From Pseudomonas sp. PDM18 (lineage in GTDB: Bacteria; Pseudomonadota; Gammaproteobacteria; Pseudomonadales; Pseudomonadaceae): a stretch of 64,000 bases of DNA. A program made the translations under genes and the position numbers. The notes under the pieces are model-generated. The model was given only the letters and a program-made list of their open reading frames with translations, was not told the DNA's origin and made no database searches. Positions 26,444 through 33,970 of this stretch are shown one piece after another. The DNA lies in NCBI RefSeq assembly GCF_014852585.1, contig NZ_JACVBX010000001.1, positions 930,001 through 994,000 on the forward strand. Reading direction: 5' to 3'. How positions within the stretch are numbered: the first letter of the stretch is position 1; each line of letters opens with the position of its first letter.

Positions 26444-26791
26444 TCAGTGGCTGCCCGATTCGGGCAAATCGTCCGCCTGGGGCATCAGTTGGCATCCCTC
26501 GCGCGCACTGAGCCAGGCGGCTGTCTGCGTACTGCCCAGGCCGCGGGCGGTCACCCGCTTGCGCGCTTCGTCGTCGAGGAAGGCGCTGGTCGGCACGTAC
26601 TGTTTGGTATAGGCCCGGCAATAGTCCGCCGAGTTCCCCATAACGTAGCGGCAGGAGCAGTACTCCTTGGCGGTATAGGCGCCGATGATGCCGGGGAAGG
26701 CGGCGAGATGGATGCGGTTCTGCCAGGCCGTGGTCACCAACGCGAGCAACAGAAGGACCAGGGCGGTGAGGATCGGATGGCGGCGGATCAT
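26444..26791 (-). CDS. Small membrane-anchored protein of unknown function (115 aa)
   Basis: The protein starts MIRRHPILTALVLLLLALVTTAW, a single N-terminal anchor or uncleaved signal. Next comes a probably periplasmic domain with Cys in KEYCSCRYVMGNSADYCRAY and REGCQLMP, so two disulfides or a metal site are possible. Its ATG overlaps the stop of the serine hydrolase gene (26788-26791, ATGA), which fixes the start and shows coupling. It looks like a conserved accessory protein of the serine hydrolase, but I do not recognise the family. Confidence 0.72.
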   Translation of the reverse strand: MIRRHPILTALVLLLLALVTTAWQNRIHLAAFPGIIGAYTAKEYCSCRYVMGNSADYCRAYTKQYVPTSAFLDDEARKRVTARGLGSTQTAAWLSAREGCQLMPQADDLPESGSH

Positions 26792-27915
26792 GGCTGCACC
26801 TCCCCGTGGGCGAAGGCCGCCTGGGCAAGCTTGAGGAAGGTGTCGTGCTGGTAGCTGCCGTCGCGGTCGTCGGCGTAGCGAACGATCACCAGCTTCTGCT
26901 CGGGGATCACGTACAGCGCCTGGCCCCAGTGGCCGAGGGCGGCGAAGGTGTCCTCGGGCGCATCCGGCCAGGGCGCGGGCGCACCGGCCACCGGGCGGTT
27001 GAGCCACCACTGGCCGCCGGGCACTGCCTCATTGGGCTTCTTCGGATCGGGCTGGTACTCGGGGAATGGCGCGAGGACGAATTTCAGCCAGTCCTGCGGC
27101 AGCAACTGGCGATCCTTCCAGCGCCCGTCGCGCTCCATCAGCAGGCCGATGCGCGCGAGGTCGCGGGCGGTCATGTAGGCGTAGGACGAGCCGACGAAGG
27201 TGCCGCTGGCGTCACGCTCCCAGACGGCGGACTGGATGCCCAGCGGCTCGAACAGCGCGGTCCAGGGGTAGTTGGCGTAGTCCTTGCCGACCATCTGCTT
27301 GAGCGTGGCGGAGAGCACGTTGCTGTCGCCGCTGGAGTAGCGGAAGCGCTTGCCCGGTTCGGCATCGGCGGGGAAACCGGCGGTGAACCTGGCCATGTCA
27401 TCGCGGCCGCGGGTGTAGAGCATCGCCACCACCGAGGAGCGCACCGGCGCGTACTCATATTCTTCCTGCCAGGCCAGGCCTGAGGCCCAGTGCAGCAGGT
27501 CGCGCATCTTGATGTCGGGGTGGTCGGCGAAGGCCGGATAATGCTTGGCCACTGGATCGTCGAGCTGGAACTTGCCCTCGCCGAAGGCTACGCCGAGGAC
27601 GCTGGCCATCACGCTCTTGCTCATCGACCAGGCCAAGTGCGGAGTCTCGGCGCGTGTCGGGCCGGCGTAGCGCTCGTAGATCAGCTGGCCGTCGCGAATG
27701 ACGACCACGGCGTCAGTGCGCACGCCCTTGCGGGTGCCGTCATCACGGGTAGGAAAGGCGTAGTTTTCGAACGCCTGCACGGCGGCGCCGCTGGGCATGG
27801 CGCCGTGGGGCCAGTCGGCCTCGGGCCAGGTTTCGGCTCCGTGGGCGTGGCTGCTCAGCAGGCAGGTGGCCAGCGCCAGCGCGCGCAGCGCTGGGCGGAA
27901 GGGGGCAAAGGGCAT
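26788..27915 (-). CDS. Secreted serine hydrolase of the beta-lactamase/6-aminohexanoate-dimer hydrolase family
   Basis: A 375-residue precursor with the signal MPFAPFRPALRALALATCLLSSHAHG. The class C beta-lactamase-type motifs are present: SMSK in AWSMSKSVMASVLG (nucleophile Ser, base Lys), YSSGD in FRYSSGDSNVLSATL (Tyr-x-x) and HWGQ in ALGHWGQALYV in place of KTG. This set is usual for EstB/NylB-type esterases and amide hydrolases rather than true lactamases. The start at 27915 gives a proper signal. It is the first gene of a three-gene operon with a Cys-rich small membrane protein and YceI. Confidence 0.83.
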   Translation of the reverse strand: MPFAPFRPALRALALATCLLSSHAHGAETWPEADWPHGAMPSGAAVQAFENYAFPTRDDGTRKGVRTDAVVVIRDGQLIYERYAGPTRAETPHLAWSMSKSVMASVLGVAFGEGKFQLDDPVAKHYPAFADHPDIKMRDLLHWASGLAWQEEYEYAPVRSSVVAMLYTRGRDDMARFTAGFPADAEPGKRFRYSSGDSNVLSATLKQMVGKDYANYPWTALFEPLGIQSAVWERDASGTFVGSSYAYMTARDLARIGLLMERDGRWKDRQLLPQDWLKFVLAPFPEYQPDPKKPNEAVPGGQWWLNRPVAGAPAPWPDAPEDTFAALGHWGQALYVIPEQKLVIVRYADDRDGSYQHDTFLKLAQAAFAHGEVQP

Positions 27916-28059
27916 CGGCGGGCCTCTTGTTATCAGGTCGGCCCGCACCCTAGCACGGTGAAGATGACGGATTAAGCGCCGATCGTGCCGTAATCAAGGA
28001 CGATTGGCGCAATCGGTCAGCGCCGTGCTTGTTAACAGGAGCGTGTCAGCACGAGCGCG

Positions 28060-28845
28060 CTAGCGCGGAACCTGGTAGTCGTCCGGCCCCATGAGATCCA
28101 TGCCGCATTGCAGGTCGGCGATCCAGTCGAGGAATGCCGTGATCATCGGCTTGCCCACGAAGGGCCGGCCGTGCTGCGGGACGATCATCTCGATGTCCAG
28201 GCCACGGACCATGTTGGCCCACAGTCGGCCGACCTTGTTCGAGGCCATGTAGCGGCGGTGGAAGCCCTCCATGTGAGGCACGTGGGCGGCGAAGTCCTGC
28301 ACCGGGCTGGCGTCGTCCACCAGGGAGGCGCCCATATCGCCGGAGAAGAGGATCTTGCTGATCGGGTCGTAGATCTGGAAGTTGCCCACCGAGTGGAGGA
28401 AGTGCGCGGGGATCATCTTCAGTTGGCAGCGGCCCAGTTGCACCGACTCGCCACGGTCCGGCAGCGGGATCACGCGGTCATAGGTGGAAATGCCGTGGCT
28501 GACCGCCAGGTAGCTGGCCGTGAGGTGCGGCAGGAAGCGCGCCCAGAGCTTGGAGCAGATGACCTTGGCGCGGGTGTGCAGCAGCCACTTGTCCAGCGCG
28601 GCGATGATGTCCGGGTCCTGGTGCGAGGCGAAGATATAGTCCAGGTCCTGGAGCGGGAACAGCTTGGAGAGTTCCAGCGACAACGGGGTGTAGGTCAGGT
28701 CGCCGCCCGGATCGAGCAGCAGGCGCTTATCGTGGTCGACGATGAGGAACTGGTTGGATTGCACACCGTCGCCGCTGACCAGATCGTCGAAACACAGGCA
28801 TTGATGTTTACCGTCGTCGAACAGCACGATGGGTTCGCGTCGCAT
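28060..28845 (-). CDS. Metallo-beta-lactamase-fold protein of the diiron flavoprotein (ODP) type, without flavodoxin domain
   Basis: A 261-residue cytoplasmic MBL-fold protein. Metal-ligand positions fit the oxygen-reducing diiron family: FASHQDPDIIAALDKW, HFLHSVGNFQIYD, SGDMGASLV and VPQHGRPFVG. The first motif is HxDxDI instead of the usual HxExDH, so one ligand is altered and one apparently lost. There is no C-terminal flavodoxin, so electrons would come from a separate carrier. A weak FNR-type site (TTGACCCACGTCAG on the minus strand, 28954-28967) lies about 110 bases upstream, inside the end of the preceding gene. Confidence 0.78.
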   Translation of the reverse strand: MRREPIVLFDDGKHQCLCFDDLVSGDGVQSNQFLIVDHDKRLLLDPGGDLTYTPLSLELSKLFPLQDLDYIFASHQDPDIIAALDKWLLHTRAKVICSKLWARFLPHLTASYLAVSHGISTYDRVIPLPDRGESVQLGRCQLKMIPAHFLHSVGNFQIYDPISKILFSGDMGASLVDDASPVQDFAAHVPHMEGFHRRYMASNKVGRLWANMVRGLDIEMIVPQHGRPFVGKPMITAFLDWIADLQCGMDLMGPDDYQVPR

Positions 28846-28950
28846 GAGGGGATTTCCTAAAGCAGTGGGAGGGAAAACAGTGGGTAGCCCTGCGGAAATT
28901 TCTAGGTATCTCAGAAACTTCTGTAAGGCTAACGTCCCCTCCCCGAGCCC

Positions 28951-29847
28951 TCACTGACGTGGGTCAAGGCCTATTGCCACCCTCGCTTTCTCCAGGCGTT
29001 TGGCCCGCGCGGAGCCGGCAATGGCAAGCACGCCCTTGTCCCGCTTCCATACCGCGGCCAGCTCCGCAGCACCGGAGGCGAACGCGGTATCCAGCGCCGC
29101 GGCGAGGCTTTCGAACTGGCTGAACACACCGGCCAGCAGCAGATGGGTTTCCGGCGGCGAGGCGGGCTGCCGGCTGACTTCGGCGCAACCGGCAAGTACG
29201 CCGGTGAGGCGCAGACTCAGCTCCGCCGGCCATCGGTGTTCCACGGCCAGGCCATAGAGCCAGGCGCAGACTGCAGCCAGCACATGGGTGTCTTCCAGGG
29301 TGCGGAAAGGTTTGCTGTAAGCCTCCCAGCCATCGCCGGGCAGGCGCTCGCAATGGGCCCCATCGAGCAGCAGGCGGGCATGGGGGATATCGGGCATCAG
29401 CGGCAGGGCCGGCAGCGCTTCGAGCTTCGCGCCGGGGGCGCCGGCCAGCACCACGGTCATGGCGATGCGCGGCGGCTCGCCCTCTTCCTCATCGCGCGCA
29501 GCGACCAGCCACCAGGCGGCGCTGTCGGCGGCGGTGGCGAAGTCCTTGCGCCCGTGCAGCACCAGGCCTTCGAGGCGCGTCTGCAAGTCGGCGGGGCGCA
29601 CGCTCTTCTTCTCGGTCACACACAACGCTCCGAGACTCCGCGGGGCAGCCGGCCAGAGAGCGCGCAGCGCCGCCTGGTAGCCGGCAAGAAAAGCCAACCC
29701 CGGCGAAGTCGCCAGACGGCCACCGAGCACTGCCAGTTCGAAGCTGCCGGCGCACTCTGCGCGGGTGAGCAATTCGGCGTACCAGTCGTCCAGGGCCAGG
29801 CCGGACGGTAACCGGTCCTGCGGGCCGAGCAGGCATTTCCAGGGCAT
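28951..29847 (-). CDS. Short acyl-CoA dehydrogenase-like protein (degenerate?)
   Basis: A 298-residue protein distantly resembling acyl-CoA dehydrogenases: an N-terminal helical part ([22 protein letters not shown]), a middle beta part ([28 protein letters not shown]) and C-terminal helices ([17 protein letters not shown]). It is about 80 residues shorter than the usual 380. I see neither the catalytic Glu/Gly segment nor the C-terminal FAD-contacting block with confidence. It may be a non-catalytic homolog. The start at 29847 (MPWKCLLGP) has AAGGAAGGAG upstream. It is divergent from olsB. Confidence 0.55.
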   Translation of the reverse strand: MPWKCLLGPQDRLPSGLALDDWYAELLTRAECAGSFELAVLGGRLATSPGLAFLAGYQAALRALWPAAPRSLGALCVTEKKSVRPADLQTRLEGLVLHGRKDFATAADSAAWWLVAARDEEEGEPPRIAMTVVLAGAPGAKLEALPALPLMPDIPHARLLLDGAHCERLPGDGWEAYSKPFRTLEDTHVLAAVCAWLYGLAVEHRWPAELSLRLTGVLAGCAEVSRQPASPPETHLLLAGVFSQFESLAAALDTAFASGAAELAAVWKRDKGVLAIAGSARAKRLEKARVAIGLDPRQ

Positions 29848-29995
29848 CGCGGCGCTCCTTCCTTCGAGGTCGTCGTTCTTGTCATACAAGCATCACCGCA
29901 CCGTCATGGGCGTGACACCGGTCATTCCTAGCCTGAGCTTGCACAACAAAGCCGACCGGCCGCAACCCGCATGGCCGGTTCACGGAGGCACTCGC

Positions 29996-30751
29996 ATGAG
30001 TCAGATCGCCCTCTCCTGTGACACCCCGGCAGAACGCCGTCTCAAGGCCGTGCGTCTGCGCGGCGCCCGCGCCCTGCGCGAAGCCCAGGCCCTGCGTTAC
30101 CGCGTGTTCAGCAGCGAGTTCGATGCCCAGCTCAAGGGCGCGGACCAGGGGCTGGACATGGACGACTACGACCGCCACTGCGCCCACATCGGCGTGCGCG
30201 ACCTGAATACCGGCGCGCTGGTGGCCACCACCCGCCTGCTCGACCACCGCGCCGCGCAGCGCCTGGGCCGCTTCTACAGCGAAGAGGAATTCGCCCTCGA
30301 CGGCCTGGGCGACCTGCAAGGGCCGGTGCTGGAAATCGGCCGCACCTGCGTCGACCCGGACTACCGCAACGGCGGCACCATCGCCGTGCTCTGGAGCGAG
30401 CTGGCCGAAGTGCTCAACGAAGGCGGCTACCGCTACCTGATGGGCTGCGCCAGCATTCCCATGCGCGACGGCGGCATCCAGGCCCGCGCCGTGATGCAGC
30501 GCCTGCGCGACCGCTACCTGTGCCAGCAAAACCTGCGCGCCGAGCCGAAGACCCCGCTGCCGCCGATGGACGTGCCGGACAACCTCACCGCCGAGCTGCC
30601 GCCGTTGCTCAAGGCCTACATGCGCCTGGGCGCGAAGATCTGCGGCGAACCCTGCTGGGACCCGGACTTCGGCGTTGCCGACGTGTTCATCCTGCTCAAG
30701 CGCGACGAGCTCTGCCCGCGCTACGCCCGCCACTTCAAGGCCGCGGTCTGA
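29996..30751 (+). CDS. olsB: L-ornithine N(alpha)-acyltransferase OlsB
   Basis: Transfers a 3-hydroxyacyl group from acyl-ACP to ornithine, giving lyso-ornithine lipid, the first step of phosphate-free membrane lipid synthesis. The 251-residue product has the GNAT-like OlsB core: [44 protein letters not shown] and [25 protein letters not shown], the last carrying the ExGRxxVxPxxR block. CGGAGG precedes the ATG at 29996. It overlaps olsA by one base (TGATG). P. aeruginosa orthologs PA4350-PA4351 are induced by low phosphate (known for the family). No Pho box was sought in detail. Confidence 0.9.
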   Translation: MSQIALSCDTPAERRLKAVRLRGARALREAQALRYRVFSSEFDAQLKGADQGLDMDDYDRHCAHIGVRDLNTGALVATTRLLDHRAAQRLGRFYSEEEFALDGLGDLQGPVLEIGRTCVDPDYRNGGTIAVLWSELAEVLNEGGYRYLMGCASIPMRDGGIQARAVMQRLRDRYLCQQNLRAEPKTPLPPMDVPDNLTAELPPLLKAYMRLGAKICGEPCWDPDFGVADVFILLKRDELCPRYARHFKAAV

Positions 30752-31518
30752 TGCGCAGCCTGCGCGCCTGGCTGCGCGTCGCCCGCCTGCTGTCATTGCT
30801 GCTGGTGGGCCTCGCGCTGGCCAGCTTCGTCAGCCTGCTGGAGCGCCTGCCTGGCGACCGTATGCCCCTGCGTCAGCGCCTGACGCGCTGGTTCCTAGCA
30901 CGCCTGTCTGGTGCCCTGCCCTTCGAACTACAGGTGCACGGCGAGCTGCCCACGCAGCCGATGCTGTGGGTCTCCAACCATGTGTCGTGGGTCGATATTC
31001 CGCTGCTGGGCGGGCTGCTGCCGCTGACTTTCCTGTCCAAGGCCGAAGTGCGCCAGTGGCCGGTGGCCGGCTGGCTGGCGGAGAAGGCCGGCACGCTGTT
31101 CATTCGCCGTGGCTCGGGTGATGCGCGGATGATCAACGCACAGCTGGCCACGCACCTGTCGCGCGGTCGTTCGCTGCTAGTCTTCCCCGAAGGCACCACC
31201 ACCGACGGTCAGGGCCTGCGCACTTTCCATGGCCGCCTGATGGCCAGCGCCATCGAAGCCGGCGTGCCGGTGCAGCCGGTAGCGCTGCGCTACCGCCGCA
31301 ACGACCGGGCGTGCGAACTGGCGCCGTTCATTGGTGATGACGATCTGGTCAGCCACCTGAAACGCCTGTTCGACCATGACCGGGGCGTCGTGGAAATTCA
31401 CCTGCTGCCGGCGCTGTCCAGCGCGCACCAGGACCGCAACCTGCTGGCCAAGCAGGCGCACGCCGCGATCCACGCAGTGGTGTGTGAGGCTCAGGAAGAA
31501 TCGGCCATCGCGGCCTGA
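30751..31518 (+). CDS. olsA: Lyso-ornithine lipid O-acyltransferase OlsA (PlsC family)
   Basis: Adds the second acyl chain to lyso-ornithine lipid at the inner membrane. The 255-residue product has an N-terminal membrane helix (LLSLLLVGLALASFVSLL) and the PlsC motifs: NHVSWVDIP (motif I, HxxxxD), RRGSGDARM (motif II region), FPEGTTTDGQGL (motif III) and VPVQPVALRY (motif IV). The start overlaps the olsB stop by one base, so both genes are expressed together. Confidence 0.9.
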   Translation: MRSLRAWLRVARLLSLLLVGLALASFVSLLERLPGDRMPLRQRLTRWFLARLSGALPFELQVHGELPTQPMLWVSNHVSWVDIPLLGGLLPLTFLSKAEVRQWPVAGWLAEKAGTLFIRRGSGDARMINAQLATHLSRGRSLLVFPEGTTTDGQGLRTFHGRLMASAIEAGVPVQPVALRYRRNDRACELAPFIGDDDLVSHLKRLFDHDRGVVEIHLLPALSSAHQDRNLLAKQAHAAIHAVVCEAQEESAIAA

Positions 31519-31620
31519 AGCCTGCCTGGAAAGCGGCAGGGAGTAAGGAGATGGTTTGGAGCCCGCCGTAACCTACGGCCGACGGGTTCCCACTCTGACG
31601 AAACGGCTTTCAAACTGCGC

Positions 31621-31644
31621 CGGGCGGCACCCTCGAGCCGCCCG
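31621..31644. terminator. Hairpin between convergent olsA and universal stress gene
   Basis: Perfect 8-bp arms CGGGCGGC / GCCGCCCG with an 8-base loop. It is in the 161-base gap between two convergent stops. There is no T-run on either side, so it is only a possible transcript-end structure. Confidence 0.35.
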
Positions 31645-31679
31645 ATGCAACCTGAAAACAGTCTCCAGGCGCCGGTGGC

Positions 31680-32540
31680 TCAAGCCTCCGGCGGCACGAC
31701 CAGGATGTCACAATCCAGTTCGCGCAGAGCGTAGTCGGCAACACTGCCGATCAGGGCACGCTTGATCCCACCCATACCCCGAGTACCCATGACCAGCAGA
31801 TCGGGCCGATGCTTGTCGACCATCCGCTGCAACACGTTGCCCGGCAGCCCGACGGCCACCAGTTGTTCGTCGATGCGTTCTTCCAGATGGCGCTCGTGGA
31901 GGAACTTCTTCAGCTCGTCCACCGCCTGGCGGGATTCGCTGCCGACGAATTCGTCGATGCGTTCCTCGCTCACTCCGGAGTACTGCATCATGCCCTTGGC
32001 CAGCGGGCTGAAGGCGTAGACGCCCCGGCGCACGGCACCTTCGAGCAGGCCCAGCTCATCGGCCACTTCCACCGCATGGGCCGAGGCCGGCGAGGTATCG
32101 AGGGCGATCAACAGATCGCGGTACTGGCCGCCGGCCGGCTGGTTGACCACCAGCACCGGCAGTTGCCCGGCGCGCAGCACTCGCTCGACCGTGGTGCCGA
32201 CGAAGATGTCGCGCAGCACGCTCTTGCGGTGCGCGCCCATCACCAGCATCTCGCAGTCCTGCTGCTTCGCCGCGGCGAGGATCCGCTGATTCGGATCGCC
32301 GCGCTCCACCAGCAGTTTCGGACAGGTGCCGCCCAATTCGGTGAGTTCCACCAGCCGCGCCTCGAGCATCAGGCGCACCTGGGTAAGCTCCTGCTCGACC
32401 AGCGCCGAGGGCTGGTCTTCATCAACCACGTAGAGCACGGTCCAGGGACAGGCGTAGCGCTTGGCCAGCGCTGCCGCACGGTGCAAAGCCTTTTCGGAAC
32501 GGCCGGACAGATCCGTTGCGACCATTAACGACTTCATCAT
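31680..32540 (-). CDS. Universal stress protein, tandem UspA domains
   Basis: A 286-residue protein with two UspA modules, near 1-140 and 150-285. Each carries an ATP-binding loop: VMGAHRKSVLRDIFVGTTVERVL-type in the first and VMGTRGMGGIKRALIGSV in the second. Double-UspA proteins of Pseudomonas support anaerobic survival; the PAO1 ortholog PA4352 is ANR-controlled (recalled). A good ANR/FNR box lies 60-75 bases upstream of the start here (32601-32614), which agrees. Convergent with olsA. Confidence 0.88.
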   Translation of the reverse strand: MMKSLMVATDLSGRSEKALHRAAALAKRYACPWTVLYVVDEDQPSALVEQELTQVRLMLEARLVELTELGGTCPKLLVERGDPNQRILAAAKQQDCEMLVMGAHRKSVLRDIFVGTTVERVLRAGQLPVLVVNQPAGGQYRDLLIALDTSPASAHAVEVADELGLLEGAVRRGVYAFSPLAKGMMQYSGVSEERIDEFVGSESRQAVDELKKFLHERHLEERIDEQLVAVGLPGNVLQRMVDKHRPDLLVMGTRGMGGIKRALIGSVADYALRELDCDILVVPPEA

Positions 32541-32600
32541 GCTGCTCCTCTCGTCGTCCTTCAGATGTGTCTATTGCACACGCGATGGGCCGTCGGGCGG

Positions 32601-32614
32601 TTGACACATATCAA
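32601..32614 (-). promoter_or_regulatory. ANR/FNR box upstream of the universal stress gene
   Basis: TTGACACATATCAA matches the FNR/ANR palindrome TTGAT-N4-ATCAA at 9 of 10 fixed positions. It is centred about 67 bases before the start codon at 32540, which suits a -41.5 activator position with a short leader. Anaerobic activation of the gene is therefore likely. Confidence 0.7.
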
Positions 32615-32615
32615 G

Positions 32616-33209
32616 TCAGGTCGGACCGCCCATCACATTTGGCAGATTTCTGACGAAAGCCTGCAATTCGGGATAGAAATCGCGGAAATCGCTGCTCAAC
32701 GGTTCGTACAGACGATCCAGTTCATCCCAGGCGCCGTCCAGCAGGGACGGCCGGGACAGGCGGCGGGACATCCCGGCGACCACGTCCTGCAGTACCTCGA
32801 ACTCGCGATAACTGCCAAGCCAGTCCTGCGCTGCCATGCACGGTGCAATGCGCGCCAGACGCTCCGGCAGGCCGGGCGTGCGGCCCAGTACACCGTAGAC
32901 CCGTTGGGTGAAGTGCTCCAGCGGCTCGCCGGAGAAACGCCCCCAGTCGCGGGCCAGGCAATGGTCGAAGAACACGTCCAGAAGCACGCCGGCCATGCGC
33001 CGTCGCTCACTGGGGAAGCGCGTCTTGGCACTGTGTATCAAGGCGTGACTGTCGGTGAAGGCGTCGATGCGCCGGTGCAGGCGGATGCCCGCCTCGATCT
33101 CGGCGGGCCACTGGCCGGCCAGCGGTCCCTTGACGAAGTCGCCATAGAGGCTGCCAAGCAGTTGGGCGGGCCGGTCGCCGCCCAGGTGGAGGTGTGCGAG
33201 GTAGTTCAT
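32616..33209 (-). CDS. acpH: Acyl carrier protein phosphodiesterase (AcpH)
   Basis: Removes the 4'-phosphopantetheine arm from acyl carrier protein. The 197-residue protein begins MNYLAHLHLGGDRPAQLLGSLYGDFVKG, the AcpH signature, and its HD-like helical core contains LHRRIDAFTDSHALI and DVFFDHCLARDW, which carry the metal-binding His/Asp pairs. It lies 75 bases upstream of the universal stress gene on the same strand. That gene's ANR box is in the gap. Confidence 0.88.
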   Translation of the reverse strand: MNYLAHLHLGGDRPAQLLGSLYGDFVKGPLAGQWPAEIEAGIRLHRRIDAFTDSHALIHSAKTRFPSERRRMAGVLLDVFFDHCLARDWGRFSGEPLEHFTQRVYGVLGRTPGLPERLARIAPCMAAQDWLGSYREFEVLQDVVAGMSRRLSRPSLLDGAWDELDRLYEPLSSDFRDFYPELQAFVRNLPNVMGGPT

Positions 33210-33242
33210 GCCGATCAGCTTAGCGCGGAACCGGTGCGGACC

Positions 33243-33328
33243 TGTAGGACCGAGGGGGACGCCCAGTCCTTGCTCGCGAACAGGTTACGCTTCGGCGCCG
33301 GGAGGTTCGCGAGCAAGCTCGTTCCTAC
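33243..33328. repeat. REP doublet (REPIN-like), one arm degraded
   Basis: The right arm has GTTCGCGAGCAAGCTCGTTC followed by CTAC (33305-33328). The left arm, in opposite orientation, begins TGTAGGACCGAG and resumes TTGCTCGCGAAC about 16 bases later. This suggests an insertion in a former TGTAGGAGCGAGCTTGCTCG... arm. Confidence 0.65.
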
Positions 33329-33370
33329 AAAAGCAGGCTGCAACGCGCTGGACGTCTCTCGCGGATAGGC

Positions 33371-33446
33371 CGCAGGGCGCATGACGCGCAGCGTTATCCG
33401 CCGCGGGACCATTGGCGCATAACCCGTTCCGGGTTATGCGCCCTAC
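33371..33446. repeat. Two GGCGCATAAC-type palindromes in the acpH-arsR gap
   Basis: The second palindrome has perfect 13-bp arms GGCGCATAACCCG / CGGGTTATGCGCC around TTC (33414-33442) and ends in CTAC. The first (33376-33401) is the same unit with two mismatches. The 376 bases from 33210 to 33585 otherwise hold the REP doublet above and the arsR promoter region, and no gene. Confidence 0.7.
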
Positions 33447-33539
33447 AAGGATTTCGCGGCAGGAATCCACGCCTTCAGGGACGGGGCCACCCGGGTAATA
33501 TCATCGGGAGTGATCATTACTATCGCCCCAAACGAATTC

Positions 33540-33581
33540 ATATCGTTTTTGACCGATATATAGTTCGTCTCAACGCGATAT
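33540..33581 (+). promoter_or_regulatory. Operator candidate before the ArsR-type regulator (ATATCG/CGATAT sites)
   Basis: ATATCG (33540-33545) and CGATAT (33554-33559) form an inverted repeat with an 8-base spacer, and a third CGATAT lies at 33576-33581, just before the start codon. ArsR-family repressors bind such short AT-rich symmetric sites over their own promoters, so autoregulation of arsR-MFS-xenB is likely. Confidence 0.5.
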
Positions 33582-33594
33582 ACCGATGTGCCCC

Positions 33595-33924
33595 ATGACT
33601 GAACAAACCCATCTCGATCCTGACATCGACCTCGAAGAAATCTTCAAGGCCCTGGCCCACCCGGTGCGGCGCGACATGCTGCACTGGCTCAAGGACCCAG
33701 AGCAGTTCTTCGTCGAGCAGGAACACCAATCCTTCGAGATCGGCGTCTGCGCCGGCAAGTTCGACCAGCGCACCGGCCTGTCGCAATCCACCGTCTCCGC
33801 GCATCTGGCCACCCTCCAGCGCGCGGGCCTGGTGACCAGTCGAAAAGTCGGCCAGTGGAACTTCTTCAAACGCAATGAAGAGACCATCCAGGCCTTTGTT
33901 CGCCACCTGAGCGAAGCGCTGTAA
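33595..33924 (+). CDS. ArsR-family transcriptional regulator
   Basis: A 109-residue winged helix protein: DLEEIFKALAHPVRRDMLHWL, then the recognition helix GLSQSTVSAHLATLQRAGLVTSRKVGQWNFFKRN. The usual ELCVCDL metal site is absent. The only internal cysteine is in FEIGVCAGKF, so it may sense a thiol-reactive compound rather than a metal (inference). A shorter upstream extension from 33586 (MCPM) is possible, and neither start has a clear Shine-Dalgarno sequence. It heads a probable operon with an MFS transporter and XenB, syntenic with PA4354-PA4356. Confidence 0.85.
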   Translation: MTEQTHLDPDIDLEEIFKALAHPVRRDMLHWLKDPEQFFVEQEHQSFEIGVCAGKFDQRTGLSQSTVSAHLATLQRAGLVTSRKVGQWNFFKRNEETIQAFVRHLSEAL

Positions 33925-33970
33925 CCGGCTACTGCCAGCCAAGACAATTCCACTCTCCAGGAGCAGGCAC

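Noticed and set aside
26788-27915. Reading the serine hydrolase as an AmpC beta-lactamase
   Set aside because: SMSK and YSSGD with HWGQ in place of KTG point to the NylB/EstB-type esterase group rather than a true lactamase.
33243-33446. CRISPR-like impression from repeated GCGAGCAAGC and GCGCATAAC units
   Set aside because: The units are inverted and irregularly spaced, not direct repeats with uniform spacers, and no cas gene is near.
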